A stretch of 64,000 bases of DNA from Petrolisthes cinctipes (lineage: Eukaryota > Arthropoda > Malacostraca > Decapoda > Porcellanidae), in assembly GCA_033782935.1 (NCBI GenBank), contig JAWQEG010001415.1, forward strand, positions 49,101 through 113,100. The letters are read 5' to 3'. Made by a program: the position numbers and the translations under genes. Positions 12,601-25,880 of this stretch are shown here, one piece after another. The notes beneath the pieces were generated by a model. That model made no database searches. It was not told where the DNA came from and saw only the letters and a list, made by a program, of their open reading frames with translations. Numbering within the stretch: the stretch's first letter is position 1; each line of letters opens with the position of its first letter.

Positions 12601-15600
12601 CTGGCTAGATCCTGCTGAGAAAAGATCGAAGCTACCTGTATGACTGTACTGTGGGGTTGGTATTCCTGCTGGCAATGAGTTGACTCTCATTTCTGTACTA
12701 ACGTGAAATCCTCTAGCATACATAATTCATGCATTAGGCAAGTATTGGAGTAAGGGTAGTGAATTCATTTTATAGATATACATTATGTGATTTTAATGAT
12801 TGATGGTTTTGGGGGAGGGGGAATTTACTGAATTATTGAATATAATGAGAATGATAACCCAGAGAATAAAGTTACCAAATCGGATTTTAACCAAAAAGGA
12901 ATCTTTGAGTAGATTCGCTGTAACTGTAGTATTTTGTCTTAAATATAATGCAGTTATAGCATAGGGTAGGACTAAGTAGGCTTATGCTTTTTCTTCTCGT
13001 ACTTCTAAATAAGGTTTTGTAAAGTAATACAAACAGGCATTGCCCTCTCCAGAAAGTGACGTGTATAAACAAACATGTGAGGCAACCAATACCTCAAAGC
13101 TTCACTCAATAATCTCGGGGCCTCAGTCTCAGGCCACGACTGACGGCCTCCTGTCCCGAGGTAGAGGTATATAAAAAAAGTAAAAATAAAATGAAATAAA
13201 TAAAAGGAAAGATAACGTTATATACCATTCGGCAACTGCAGTGAGGATTAGCTGGGTTTTCAGCATTAGAAAGGGGCAAATCTTACGATAATATTTGAAA
13301 TTTCTCTAATAGGTAAAGGAATGCGAATATGTTTGTATTTGCATCCACTATAGTTTCTCTGACTGATGAAGCAATACGAATATGCATAATTGGCAACTGA
13401 TCGGCAGGAATACCACTATCTATAAGGTTTCAAAGCAATGTACCATGATGCTACTTTATCGTCGTTTTCGTTCATTCGTTTTAATGCCGATACTTTTTTG
13501 GGAGAGTGTACCTGTCCCTCAGGTAAAACTTTCCACACAAACAAACAACCCTCCCCTTGATGTCCATGACGTTGTACCAGGACCATCAGGTAACTTGGTT
13601 CCACCTTCCCCCACACCCTCATCTGTCACAGTTGTCTTAAATACCACTCATGAGACCCTCCCTGATCTTGATGTACACTCTCCATTACAGACATAGACAC
13701 CTGTTCAGAGTTTTTTGGAAAATCTCCCAGTGAGTAATCCTTTGTTCACGAGTGGTATCATTTCTATGGAAACATCAAAAGTTCTCTTCCCTCCTCAAGA
13801 GGAAATTCCTAAGGGTTGTAAGATACCATTGAGAATTCAGTCAAAAGCCAGAGTCATGACTGCCGAGAGTGTACAACAAGATCTGGCAAAACAACAGGAA
13901 GAAATACAGAAAAAGGAAGCTAAACGCAAGAAATCTGCTGGGTCAAAGGGAAAAGGAAAGGGGAAGGGGTGTGGGAAGAGCACCAGGAGAGGGAAACAAT
14001 GACCCATGTCCTCAGATTCAGATCCAGATGATCCTGAGGAGCTTGAGGATCAAAACTGCACTGGGTGTGGGAGAGAATGGGAGAGTGAGAGAACAATTCT
14101 CCAGACAAAATGGGTGGGGTGTGAAACTCGAGGATGTCCTCACTGGACATGCCTAAGGTGTCTTCCTGTGGGATTTGACTATAAGGATGAGTACTACTGT
14201 GATACCTGTGTCTTATAATTTACATATTTAGTCCACAAATGTGGTATAATTTGTGATCAATTTTGCAACAGCCAAGTGAAGAAGTATCTGTTTATCTTTA
14301 TAAGTATATAAATTACATGTGCTCAATTTCACAGTAATCTAGTGAAGTACCTGTTTATTTTTCTAAGTATTGCATATGCTCAATTTTCGCAATAACCTGG
14401 TGATGAAGTACCTGTTTATTTCTTTAAGTAATCTAATATTGTAAGGTATAGCTTAATCTTAATAGATTGTCATTGATGATAATTGATATTACATAATATG
14501 CATATTTGATGTCTATGTGATAAAAAACTATTTTGTAACCATAGGCAGCCTATATTACGAGAAGATGGGCTAATATTTTTGTTCCACAGAAGGATCTTAT
14601 TTTATTATACTATGAAGAATTTATGTATTGGTAGGCAATGGTAGTGGAAATGTCTATCACTGTCAATAGCTTTGACACCTCCCTCCCTTTGGGAATTTCC
14701 CTCAAAGGGGTGTGGCTACGGGGAAAATTAATCATATGTATCTATATTTTCTATATATATACTGTAGCAATGCCAAAATGAAAAGAAATGTACAAGAAAT
14801 ATGTCTATTATTCACTCACCTCAACTGCAGAGTGACCGTATTCGCGTGGTACTACATTGGTCTAACATAAAATGACAACGACGACGACACAATAACACAA
14901 ACTGGCGAAAATTGTAATGCTCTCTCAATTTCACAGCATTAAAATGTGTGGAAACCAAAATTAGTGATAGAAATTCGCCATAAATGACATTTTAATGGGC
15001 GTGGCAAAAAATTTACAGGGGCTAAAAAATTTCGCCGGCAAAAATTAAAGTACCCTTAATAATTTTGCCATTTTTTGGTAAAAAAAAATATTATCTTCCT
15101 GCTCAGCACTCAATGCGCATCGAGCAGAAAGGATTGGTAAGGGATATAGGTAAGGGATTTAAGTTTCACGAGAAAGTGAAGTGGTTGCTCAACTGTACTT
15201 GTACTACCGACTACGAATTTTTTATCTTCGACATTTTTGGCTTGTGGCGAAATTAGTGAGGTTGATGTTAGATCAGGGTGTGCCTTACTAACCAGAGTAC
15301 CTTATGAGCCATAAAATACAGCAAAAATTATTGTCTGTGATGAGGGATTGTTGTGTGTTCTTTATGGGCTGTATGTGCACATCACCTACCTAGTGATGAG
15401 AATGGCTCCTTTTACCAAGGCTAAGTGAGGGGACATACGTCGTGGATGCAAGTACACCTCGGTCTCATATAGAACGAGCGACCAAAATATTAGCTTAAAA
15501 TTATTTTACAAAATGATTACATCCATATAGAACGGGTGACGAAAATAAGTGAACCAAATCCGAGGAGTTCTTATACAAAACGAGCTAAATCATACAGAAC

Positions 15601-18600
15601 GTGTCCGGAAATTATATCACTGGCGTCTGCACAGTGTGAGTGAGTGTGTTCCCGCTCCTTCCCCCTACCCAGTGTTGCCAGGTGCAAGGAAATTTCTCTG
15701 TTTTAGGGAATTTTGAAATCCACACAGGGAAATTATATAAAGATTGTTCAAAAGTAAACAAGGAAAGTCTTATCAGAAGAAATACCAAAAAGACCGTCAA
15801 TGTTCAAGAGTAAACAGGGAATTATTTAGGCATAAAGGTAAATTCTAAAGTTGAAGTTAGGGAAATTTCGTGTGTGACTCGCTCGATTTTAGTGATTAGG
15901 CCGACGAGTTAACCACCAGCTTCAACGCTCAGTCATGCCAGGTCGTGCATTTACAAAACGGAAGGCCATATCCTTCGATATAAAGAAGGAAGTTATTTCT
16001 CGGAAAGAGAAAGGAGAAGGAAACACCAGCGTATGGTTAATAAAAGAAAACAAACGATGATCACACGCCATCTCCCCCCTACCACCTCCACCACCACGGA
16101 TGTCACCAACTCATCTCAGTCACACGAGTCACCTGCGAAAACCTTCATACGAATTGTAATATGCATTTTACATACATCCCTGTACAGTAGGATTAAGGCA
16201 AGAAAAACCTTGAAAAGTATTTTATGGTAATTTCAGGGACAATTTTGGTGATTGATCAACCAATTGTAATTTTCCCCATAGGTTACGTGTATCACATAGA
16301 ACGATTTCTCATAAAACGACGTCTTCTATCGACCTATTGGACGTTCTATACGAGACCGAGATGTACCTTGTGGGGGGAAGCTGAGAAATTTTGTGGCTTA
16401 AAAGGGGGAGTGATTTGTGTGTATGGCCCATTTCACTGGTTACTCTGTCATTACTTTCTGTATTTCTGCTTCCTTTTTCTACCCCTATCACTAGAAAGGG
16501 AAATGGGGTATTAATGATGATTATAATCTACACATCAATGTAATACTGTACATAGAACTCATTAAATGTTGCTTTTGATATCTGCCATGTGCACTACACC
16601 AAATATTTCTACACAAATGAAATTATATTTTCCTTCAATTTGTACAGTGTTTGATGTGAAACGTGTTCACAGAAGTCAAGTTTCACGAGAATTATGCTCA
16701 CAGTCGCGTTCATGAACTGAACTAGTCTGTGCAACATGTTGAAGAGAAATTTTGCATTCATTCATAAAAATATCTTTAAAATTTCTTCTATAGAGTTGGA
16801 AAGTTTTTTTCTTGTATATGTTTATTCTACTACATATTTACTATTGTACTGTCAAAATATCCTCTGAAACAATGGTGCACATAAAATTAAAATCAATGTG
16901 CTAGGAAAAAGGTTCTACTGTACATTTTACTACCTAGCAAAACAGAACTTGTACAAAAGCAATAGCACAATTAACCTGGTGGGTGAGAGCGAGTACGTTG
17001 GGTCGGAGGATAGAAGGGACGACGCCAGAGAGAGCAACAGGATGAGGAGGAGAGGCATCAGCTGGAGGAAGACGGAGAGGTTGGACTGCTCTGCATGGCC
17101 TGCCTGGTGGTTGTGTTGGTGGCCCCTTGCATATCCTCGTGAGGCACCATGATGTTCCCACCGTCCACCCCGCCGCACATACACATTCCCCCCAGGGTAC
17201 CCACCACCAAAGAACATATTGAACAGCTCCTCTGCCGTCATGTCACCTGGTGGAACAATATTAATTATATCAATCAATCAATCAATATTTTCAATGACTA
17301 GCTCAATCCTGAAAACTTTCTAAAAGAGAGGGTCCTAGGTTATTTAATCCCTACACACATGCTCTCCTCTCTAAAATCATTACTCCTTTTCCCTCCCACC
17401 TTATTTCTACAAATCAATACAAATGAGCACTAAAGAGGGTGAAATGGCAACAAGCCATTTGATCCTTATGAGGTTGTTTGTGCTTTAGTAATTTATCACT
17501 ACTGCAGAATCCTCGATATATGGTGAGTAATTGAGGAATCAGTCACTCATCCACAGAAAATGATACAGGATATCAAGAATGTGTCATGTACAGTCATGGC
17601 ACATAGTCCTTGAACAGACTTCCCCTTACACCCTGGTCAAGGACTATGTGCCGCGACTGTACATAGGTACTGTACAATAAGTATGCATTCTCACGGTTAT
17701 GCACTATACAATTTCCTCAAAATTTAATGATTAAAATGTCTCAAAAAATGACAATAATCTCCTTCACAATTCTGGGAAATTGACAACTGTACCTACCTTG
17801 ACTGTTTACTTTTAAATAATGCTTAAATACAAACTAATTGAGACTATGTCAAAAAGCAAAATTTGCCGTTATTAGTACCTGAAGTATCTAGGGGGCCATG
17901 TGTAGCCTTTACCAATGTATTAATAGGTTGTACAATAGTTAGCAATACACCAGGTGGTACACAAATAATTACCTCACCCACCTAGCTGTCTCACTCACCA
18001 ACTGGGGTAAAACTTTACATGCCTCCTTGTATAATTATGTGCAAGTAAAGTTTCAAGCAACATCACAACTTCAACACTCATTATCAGAAATTACAATTGG
18101 GCAGATAAATTCCTTTTGTACCGACTATATACTACTGTATTTATGAAAGCATAATACTATGTAATTATAGTATTGCTCTTTAAAATAGCAAAAAACTTTA
18201 GATGCAGTCAGACACCCTCTAACACAACTTTCTCGGGCACATTATTTGTCTAACACGGTAAAAATTAGTGAACCTAAATGACAGAAGTAACATGTTTAAA
18301 CTTAAGCTAATGTGATATATGAACTGAGCTGGCTGCGACTGGTTCATTAGCGCCTGTTTGATACTACATCTTGATGTCATCGCCAACCAATCCTGTTTCG
18401 CCTTCTGAGTCATATAGCCATTCAACCAATCAGGACTCTCATACCTGACTACCATAGTAGATTTGTATTTGTAAACAAACAATCAAGAGAACCAGTGTGC
18501 CCACTGTCTTGTTTTCAGCATATGTAACTCCATCATTACAATATTAACTGCAGTATGGGTTTCATGGTGCCATTTTGAGTATTCCAAATGGTAAACACTT

Positions 18601-21600
18601 TGTTGTGAGGCAAACATGACAACAAACATTCCTCGTTGCCTGGCCGTGTGAGTGTGTGAAAATCGTTCCAGTTTGTTTTTCTAACAAAACGAGTAACTGA
18701 ATAAAACTAATGTCCTCTTGACCTAATATACTCACATAAAGTATTATAAAGGAGGAAATGAAGTCAATAGGACATTAATACTGTTCAATTACCTGTTTTG
18801 CTACCTGTTAGAAAAATGAACTGGCATGATTATTACACACTCACACTGCCATGGGGTATGTTTAGTTGTCAAGTTTACTCGTAACAAAGTGTTTACCACT
18901 CAGAATCATAGAGAAGTGCATCATGAAACACACACTACAAACTCTTAAAGACTGTCTTATAGTAATGCAGTTAATACATCATATTAATTGAACCATATGA
19001 ATGCTTTTTAGGATGCTAAAATTAGGGGAATACCAAAAGAATTTTCACCACAGTTCTAGTTTTACTACAGCTATATTTTTCTAACATGGCAACAACGAGG
19101 AAGATAGTTATCACGTTAAAAGAGGTCTGATTGTATTTAGGATTCTCTGATTCACATAAATTTCAGTACAACTGGAAAAGAGAAAAACAGTGAAAATAAA
19201 TATGTAGTTTAAATGTAGTAAATTCTTAATAAAGTTTTCTTATTTAAGCAGGTCAAAACATCTTTCATCAATTATTTTTCATTCAATACAACATGAAAGA
19301 AGGAGAGGGCCATATCCAGAGCTACACATTCCACCAACACATGCAAACAGTGCAACAGTCACACCACAGGTTTAAGTAATAATCCTGACCTGCTTGTTAA
19401 TGAATGACCCATTTGCTTCACGGACCACAAAAATTCTAATTTTCCTCTTTGCAAAAAGGTGATCAGAAGACAGAGCCAGAAGGCCAGCAAGAGGACCAGG
19501 ACCAAAAGCACGAACATTTGCATGTAGTGTATAGCCATGGCCAAGAGTGTGGTGAGCATTGCCTGCAGGGGCGACTGGCTGGAGCCTGCAAGCAACAGAG
19601 ACAACCAATGCTCAGACCACACCCCTATATCCTCCTACCCAACTCCTTCACATTACTACTGTATCACCCAGGATTCTATAGAAGGAAAGGACTGACCAAA
19701 CTGTGCTTACGTTCTGCTCTCACTAACATTAATGCTGGCACACAGTTGGAATTGGTGACAAATTTTTGAAGCATAATGGTACATGTACAGTCGGCAAAAA
19801 AAGTTTCGTTACCACCCCTACGTTAATTTTAACATCGATAAGCGCGGCAGGGTTGGTACTCCGCCGTCTGAGCAGCTGTGCCTCACGGGCCGCGGCAATG
19901 ACAACTTAGCACAAGGCATTCCCTTTCTTTTTATATCAAAAGTTTAACTGATTTTAAATTAAATTTTGAGTGTTCAAAAACTATTACTATTTAACTATTC
20001 ATCATTAAACATAAAGAAATACGTTTGAGTATTTTAGAACAAGAATAACCTTGAAATACCCAGAAAAAGTAGCACTGGGTAAAAGTACGTCATTCCTACT
20101 TGCCTGCTCATTAGATACTGAGGGGTCCGGGAGGGTGACGGAAATACTGTATATATGACACTCGCGTCACACCTGACTCACCAGTCAGGCCTACCAACAT
20201 TACATCACACTGTTAAAAGGATGGTAACGAAACTTTTTTTGCCGACTGTACCTTAAAACTGCTTGGTGGCCCTAGTGTCATAGGGAAAAAACTTCTTAAA
20301 ATTTTTGAAGTGAATTCCATTGCACCTCCTCTCATGCTCTTCATTCTTTGTTCATGTCTATTCCTATCTATCTGATGACTCTGACCACATTTCACACTTT
20401 TTAAATTTTCTTAGTTTCCAAGGATTTCAAACAACACTCTATTGTTCACTTCATCCAACACACTATTGCCAGTTATTATTCTCACAATACTTAATACCAC
20501 AGCCTGTACAATAATCTTGCCTTTTTTTCACTTTCTTATCGGGTTTCCTGCCTGTACATACATGATAAATACAACCCAGGTCTTTATTTACCTCCTGGTT
20601 AATTATTACAGGGAAAAATGGTAATGGGGAAGTACTATTTTTCTCTGTATCATCTCCTGTAGCTTATCTATGATACCAGTTTCTCAACCTGACAGACGGA
20701 TAACGGGTTTGCTATAATGACTACGGTATATCAAGTGTCCTTACTTTCCTTTCTTTTCCACCAAGTACTTTTCTAAGAGGCATAAATAATGATTATCAGT
20801 TCAAGATATTTAGTTTCTGCTACATATTCACACCCATGTCCAGCTATCATCTCACTCCAATGCTATACAAAGGGTAGGCTATGCAAGAATGCAAAAAAAG
20901 GAGTTAAAATCCAACATCCCTATCAAAATGAAGTGCATACAGAGTTTGGATTATTATAAAACAAACTTGGGTAAGTCCAAAGACCATTCTTCTATTTACA
21001 GCACATGCTTAACAAACATGGATAATTATATATGCCATGAAATCAGTTTCAATCATTGTGTCAAAGATGAGGTCTATTGCATTTTTGGAGTGGAGGAGAG
21101 AACCACAGAATAATGAGCATGATGTTTACTTTATCTTTCATTTTTTAACCTCACAGGGTCACCATCTCAATGTAAGTGACTATTTGAAGTTACTGTACTG
21201 GACTCAAAAAATAAACATCACTCTCTGGCTGCTCTGCTTGTCTAATCTAAATTACTGTCACCATCTACTACAGAATTTGACAGTTTCAATCACAACATCA
21301 AAATGACAATGTAACAAGTGCATTATTAAACTTTCGAGCATGTGGATAAAAGTCCCGAGGTTTGACAGACTCGCACTTTGTCATAGAACTAAAACAATTC
21401 TTGGCTAAGAGAATATATGGTATATACTGTACAGCTGTTCAAAATTTCTGCATCATTTCTATAACCTCCACTATCAGTTTGTCCAATTTCTATCATAATC
21501 CTGATGAAGTAGAATCTTTTTCTTATACATGTATTATATACAGAACAGAGTTAGAACTGATGCTTGCTTTGCATAATACAGGTCAGAAAAAGAAATAAAA

Positions 21601-24600
21601 AACTTATCCACTTCAATACCAAATTACAGTAATATGATCAACCAAAGTCAGTAAAATGTAATTGGGAGTGCTATGATCTCTTCAATCCATTACTAGTGCT
21701 CAGAAATGCACTACATTAAACCCTCTTTATGTTGCAATTCACTTAGTAATGATCACACTAAGTTGTAATGACAAAAAATTGTCAATTAAGGTGCCAAACA
21801 TAATACACTACGTAATATATTATTGTATGATTAACTGTAAGTGCCAGATCCCTGATTGTTACAAAATAAAGAGGGTTTACTGTACTGTAATATTCAACTA
21901 AATGCAATTACAGTACTTGGCTACAAAATACAAAAGGAGCTGCACACCTGCTTGCTACTAGCACATGCTCTTACAATATTAAAGAAAAGCAAAACAGAAC
22001 AGCACTTTGTTAAATAGTAAGTAAATTGAGTGCACTGACAATATACAGAACAAATGAGAAAAGACTGAGCACTTACTGCCCACTTTTGCCAAGACAAAAC
22101 TATTTTCTCTCCTACTTAAACTTAAGCATGAATCAGGTTACCTTCTCTAAATACAATGCAAGCAATGTAAATTGACCACCTCTTTCATCACTCCAATCAT
22201 GTACAGTACAGTCACGAGCACTAACAGGTATCCAGGTGTGTTTTGAATACCTAGAGACAGTAAATAAATGCATAATAAGATCTCCATTGGAATTAGTTCA
22301 TTGGTGACTTGGACTGTTCAAAGCTTCAACCAAAGCTGTATACAGTACTTATTTAGTGCTCGTGACTGTACATACCATACAAAACTGGTGACACCACACG
22401 CCCTTCTTTCACTCCCATATTAACAGAAAAATGTAACAAATTTAGGAATTAAAGAAAGTCTCTAAGGAGTAAGGGGATTAGTTTTGTCTACAAACTGGAG
22501 GCTATCGATTCCTTCAATGCACCACACAACAGACCATCTTTATATACTGAAGTAGTTACTTATTGACACTGTTAGGAGAAATAGTAGCTTCCAATTTGCT
22601 AACAAATCTTTAGCCTCCTTAAAGAACTGTGAAGTATAGTACTTACTCTCGTAGCCACGAGTGAAATCATGGTGTGAGTAGGAGTTACGGTGGTGGCTGG
22701 GTGCACTGGTCTCCTCTGGCCCATAGAGGTCATACTGCTTCTTTTTCTCTGCATCACTTAACACAGCAAAGGCATTACCTACAGCTGTTTAGGGAAAATT
22801 CTGTCATATATCAAGTAATTTGTAAAAACAATATTGGTTGCATCACCACATTGCTTATTACAGTAATCTGCTGGACATATTACAGAGAATTTGGCTAGAA
22901 CCATCTCCCTAAGTTGTATTTCAGTGTATTCTAATTGAAAGTATTTTTAGTGCTCTAACTTTGCCAATTATCTTTAATTAAAATCTTATTTTTGTGCATT
23001 CTTTTAGATCCGCTACTGTCATAATCTATATGTAGAAAATTATAGGAAACATTTGGCCAAGTAAAGCCATAAAGGTTATTCACCAGTATAAAGAAATGTT
23101 ATCCATCTTTCTTTCCAATAATTAATAATCTTATCTTAAAAACATAATTCTCTAAGCATTAAATATAAACTGGTCTTTCAATCAAAGTTTTCCTCTATTG
23201 TTTGAGGAATGGTAAGTGGTAATTCTTGTGAGGCATATCAATCATGATGAATTCTCCAAGACTCTCCCTCTCTTAGAATAATAAAGTAAGTAGAATGGCC
23301 CTCCCCTCACCTTTGAAGGCCTCACTGGCACCAGGAGCCTTGTTCTTGTCAGGATGAAACTGCAAGGCCAGTTTACGATAGGCCTTTTTCAAGTCACTGT
23401 CTGTGGCATCCTTGCTAATACCAAGGATCTCATAATAATCCTTACACCGCAATATTTTTTTAACAGCGTCGACTTGCTCTCTGGTATATTCGCTTGAAGA
23501 CCCTTGAGCCTGAGTGCCTCCTGTTGACCTCTCTTCGCTGGTGGCGGAGGTTCGCCGCTGTCGTACTCCCTCCCCGCCTCCTGGGCCCCCACCCCGACCT
23601 CCTCCACCTTCCCCTTCCCCTCCAGCTGTGCCATTACTGTGTGTAGTGGAGCCAGTTGTGCCACTCAACCGATTCAGCAGCTCCAAGAATTCTGGAAAGA
23701 AAATTTAGGGTCTTACAGAGCTCCCAATATATAAAAAAAAAAATTATCACAATGGAAATTAAGGCTACCTATCAGATTTGGGGTGTACAAGTGGGAGTGT
23801 ACAGTGAAACAAAAAGACGTACCGTACCCGGAAATTTGGTGATAACATTCGGTAAATAATGAACCATTTGACCTCTGTGTGTAGCTGTTGTCTGAGTTTG
23901 AGTGTGGTTTACTGTTTGCAGTACAGTACAGTACAGTTATTATTGGACAAAACAGCAGCACAATTTTTGTCTCTCATTGTACATATTCGAGATCATGCAA
24001 AGAATGTATTAAATCATAGATACTTATGATCTAGAATTATCCAAACCTTACTTTACCTAACCTAACATCTGGATCTGGGAAGACTACCATGAACTAATTG
24101 AAAAACTCAGCATTTACAACAGAAATGGTATATGGAAAAGTTGTAGTAAATGATAAAATGTAAGGAATGGTAACAGAAACAATATTGAAATTCCATACAG
24201 CAACTACTTAAAATTATTAAATGATAAAAAATTGTGATGAATAATTACAGTACCACAGAATCAAAACTTTAACTCGGAAAAAGAAATCAATATGGTTTCA
24301 AGAATAAATAGATTGAAGACATTCCAGCCTAACCTTGTGAAATTCATTGATTAAACTGAATAGGATACTGTAAAGTACAGGACCAGGGGCCGGATGCACG
24401 AAAGACCTTAGCCGAGTGACCGTTAAGGTAACCTTAGGCAGTTTCACTAAGGGGATGGTAAGGTTGCTGCTATGGTTGTATGCTCTATTGGCCTTAACAT
24501 CAACCTTAGTGTTCCCTTAGGTGATCGTAGCAGTCGGCCATGTTTGTTTCGTTCCATTCCATTCCGACTATGGATCACCAGCTGACATTCTTTGGGCCAA

Positions 24601-25773
24601 TGAGAGGGCAGCTTCATAGACACGTTAGGCAACATAAGCCAATCAGAAGTCAGTTGGGATGACAGCTTATAACAGAAAACAAACAAATGACTCATTTTCA
24701 TTACGTGAAGTGGGAGGTGAACATTGTGTGAGTTTCTTGAGTATAGAAGTGTTTATTTTGGCATTTAATTACTTAATATAGGAGAAGAGCCCCCTATTAA
24801 GCACGCAAGACGTGCAAATTATACTGCATTTGATGAAGAACTCATGATTATGATAACTGAATGGAAAAAAAGAGAACACATTTTCTGGTGCCTACCATTT
24901 GTCCACATCACACCAGAATACGCGTTGATTTAGTATGTAGGCTATCGGGTCATTTGTTTCCTAGCATAGTTTGGAGGATTGAGAAACTTTGAATTTGCTG
25001 ACTTCATAACACGGAGGCCTAGCTATTACAACCAGAATATGCCGAGATTTCTGACCACCTTAATTCCTCTCTTACTGTCTACTTTTAGTCTCTTTTTATG
25101 TGAAGGTTGTAGTTGTGGTAGTAGTGAATGTGGTGGTGATGATTCCCGTTTAGATGATTTTCCAAACTTACCATTCCCTGTGTAATGTTTGTTGTTGTGG
25201 TAGACCAATACAGTGTTGGAACATACAAAATAAATAATTATGGTAAGAAAAGAGCATCTATTCAAGGATTTAAGGAAAATTCCATAATTTCGAAAATACA
25301 GTTCGATATTTTGGGCAGGTCGGCAGCACAACGCTCCACTACTCAACCCTACGGTCGTCTAAAGGGTGCTCTCGACCACCCTTAGCCGTAAGGTTAAAGA
25401 TGGCCGCTATAATTGCCGCTAAGGTGTTTCGTGCATACCACCTTAGTGAGTTAAGGGCAAAAATGGCGGCTAAGGTAGCTTAACGGCCGCTAAGGTCTTT
25501 CGTGCATCAGCCCTCTGACCGAGGCTAAATACTGACACCTAGCCAGATCTGGCAACACAGCTACATAATGGCAATAGTCTAGATAAATACCGACTTGTGT
25601 GTGTGTAATCCGGAGTACTGTATGAATGTAGTGGTGTGTGTACCAAATAGTCTTGTTATTTGCTCACCTCTGGACTTGTGTGTGAGTGTGTGTGTATGTG
25701 TGGAAACCGGAGTACAAGTGTGTGTGCGTGTGAAATATCTCTGGACTTGTGTGCGTGTGAAATACCTCTGGAC

Positions 25774-25807
<34 letters not shown>

Positions 25808-25848
25808 ACCGGAGTACAAGTGTGTGAAATTGTGAAATACCTATGGAC

Positions 25849-25880
<32 letters not shown>

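Noticed and set aside
13382..13696. Apparent 104-aa plus-strand gene start
   Set aside because: The ORF crosses the 13508 transposon border, joining element sequence to the pogo-like fossil.
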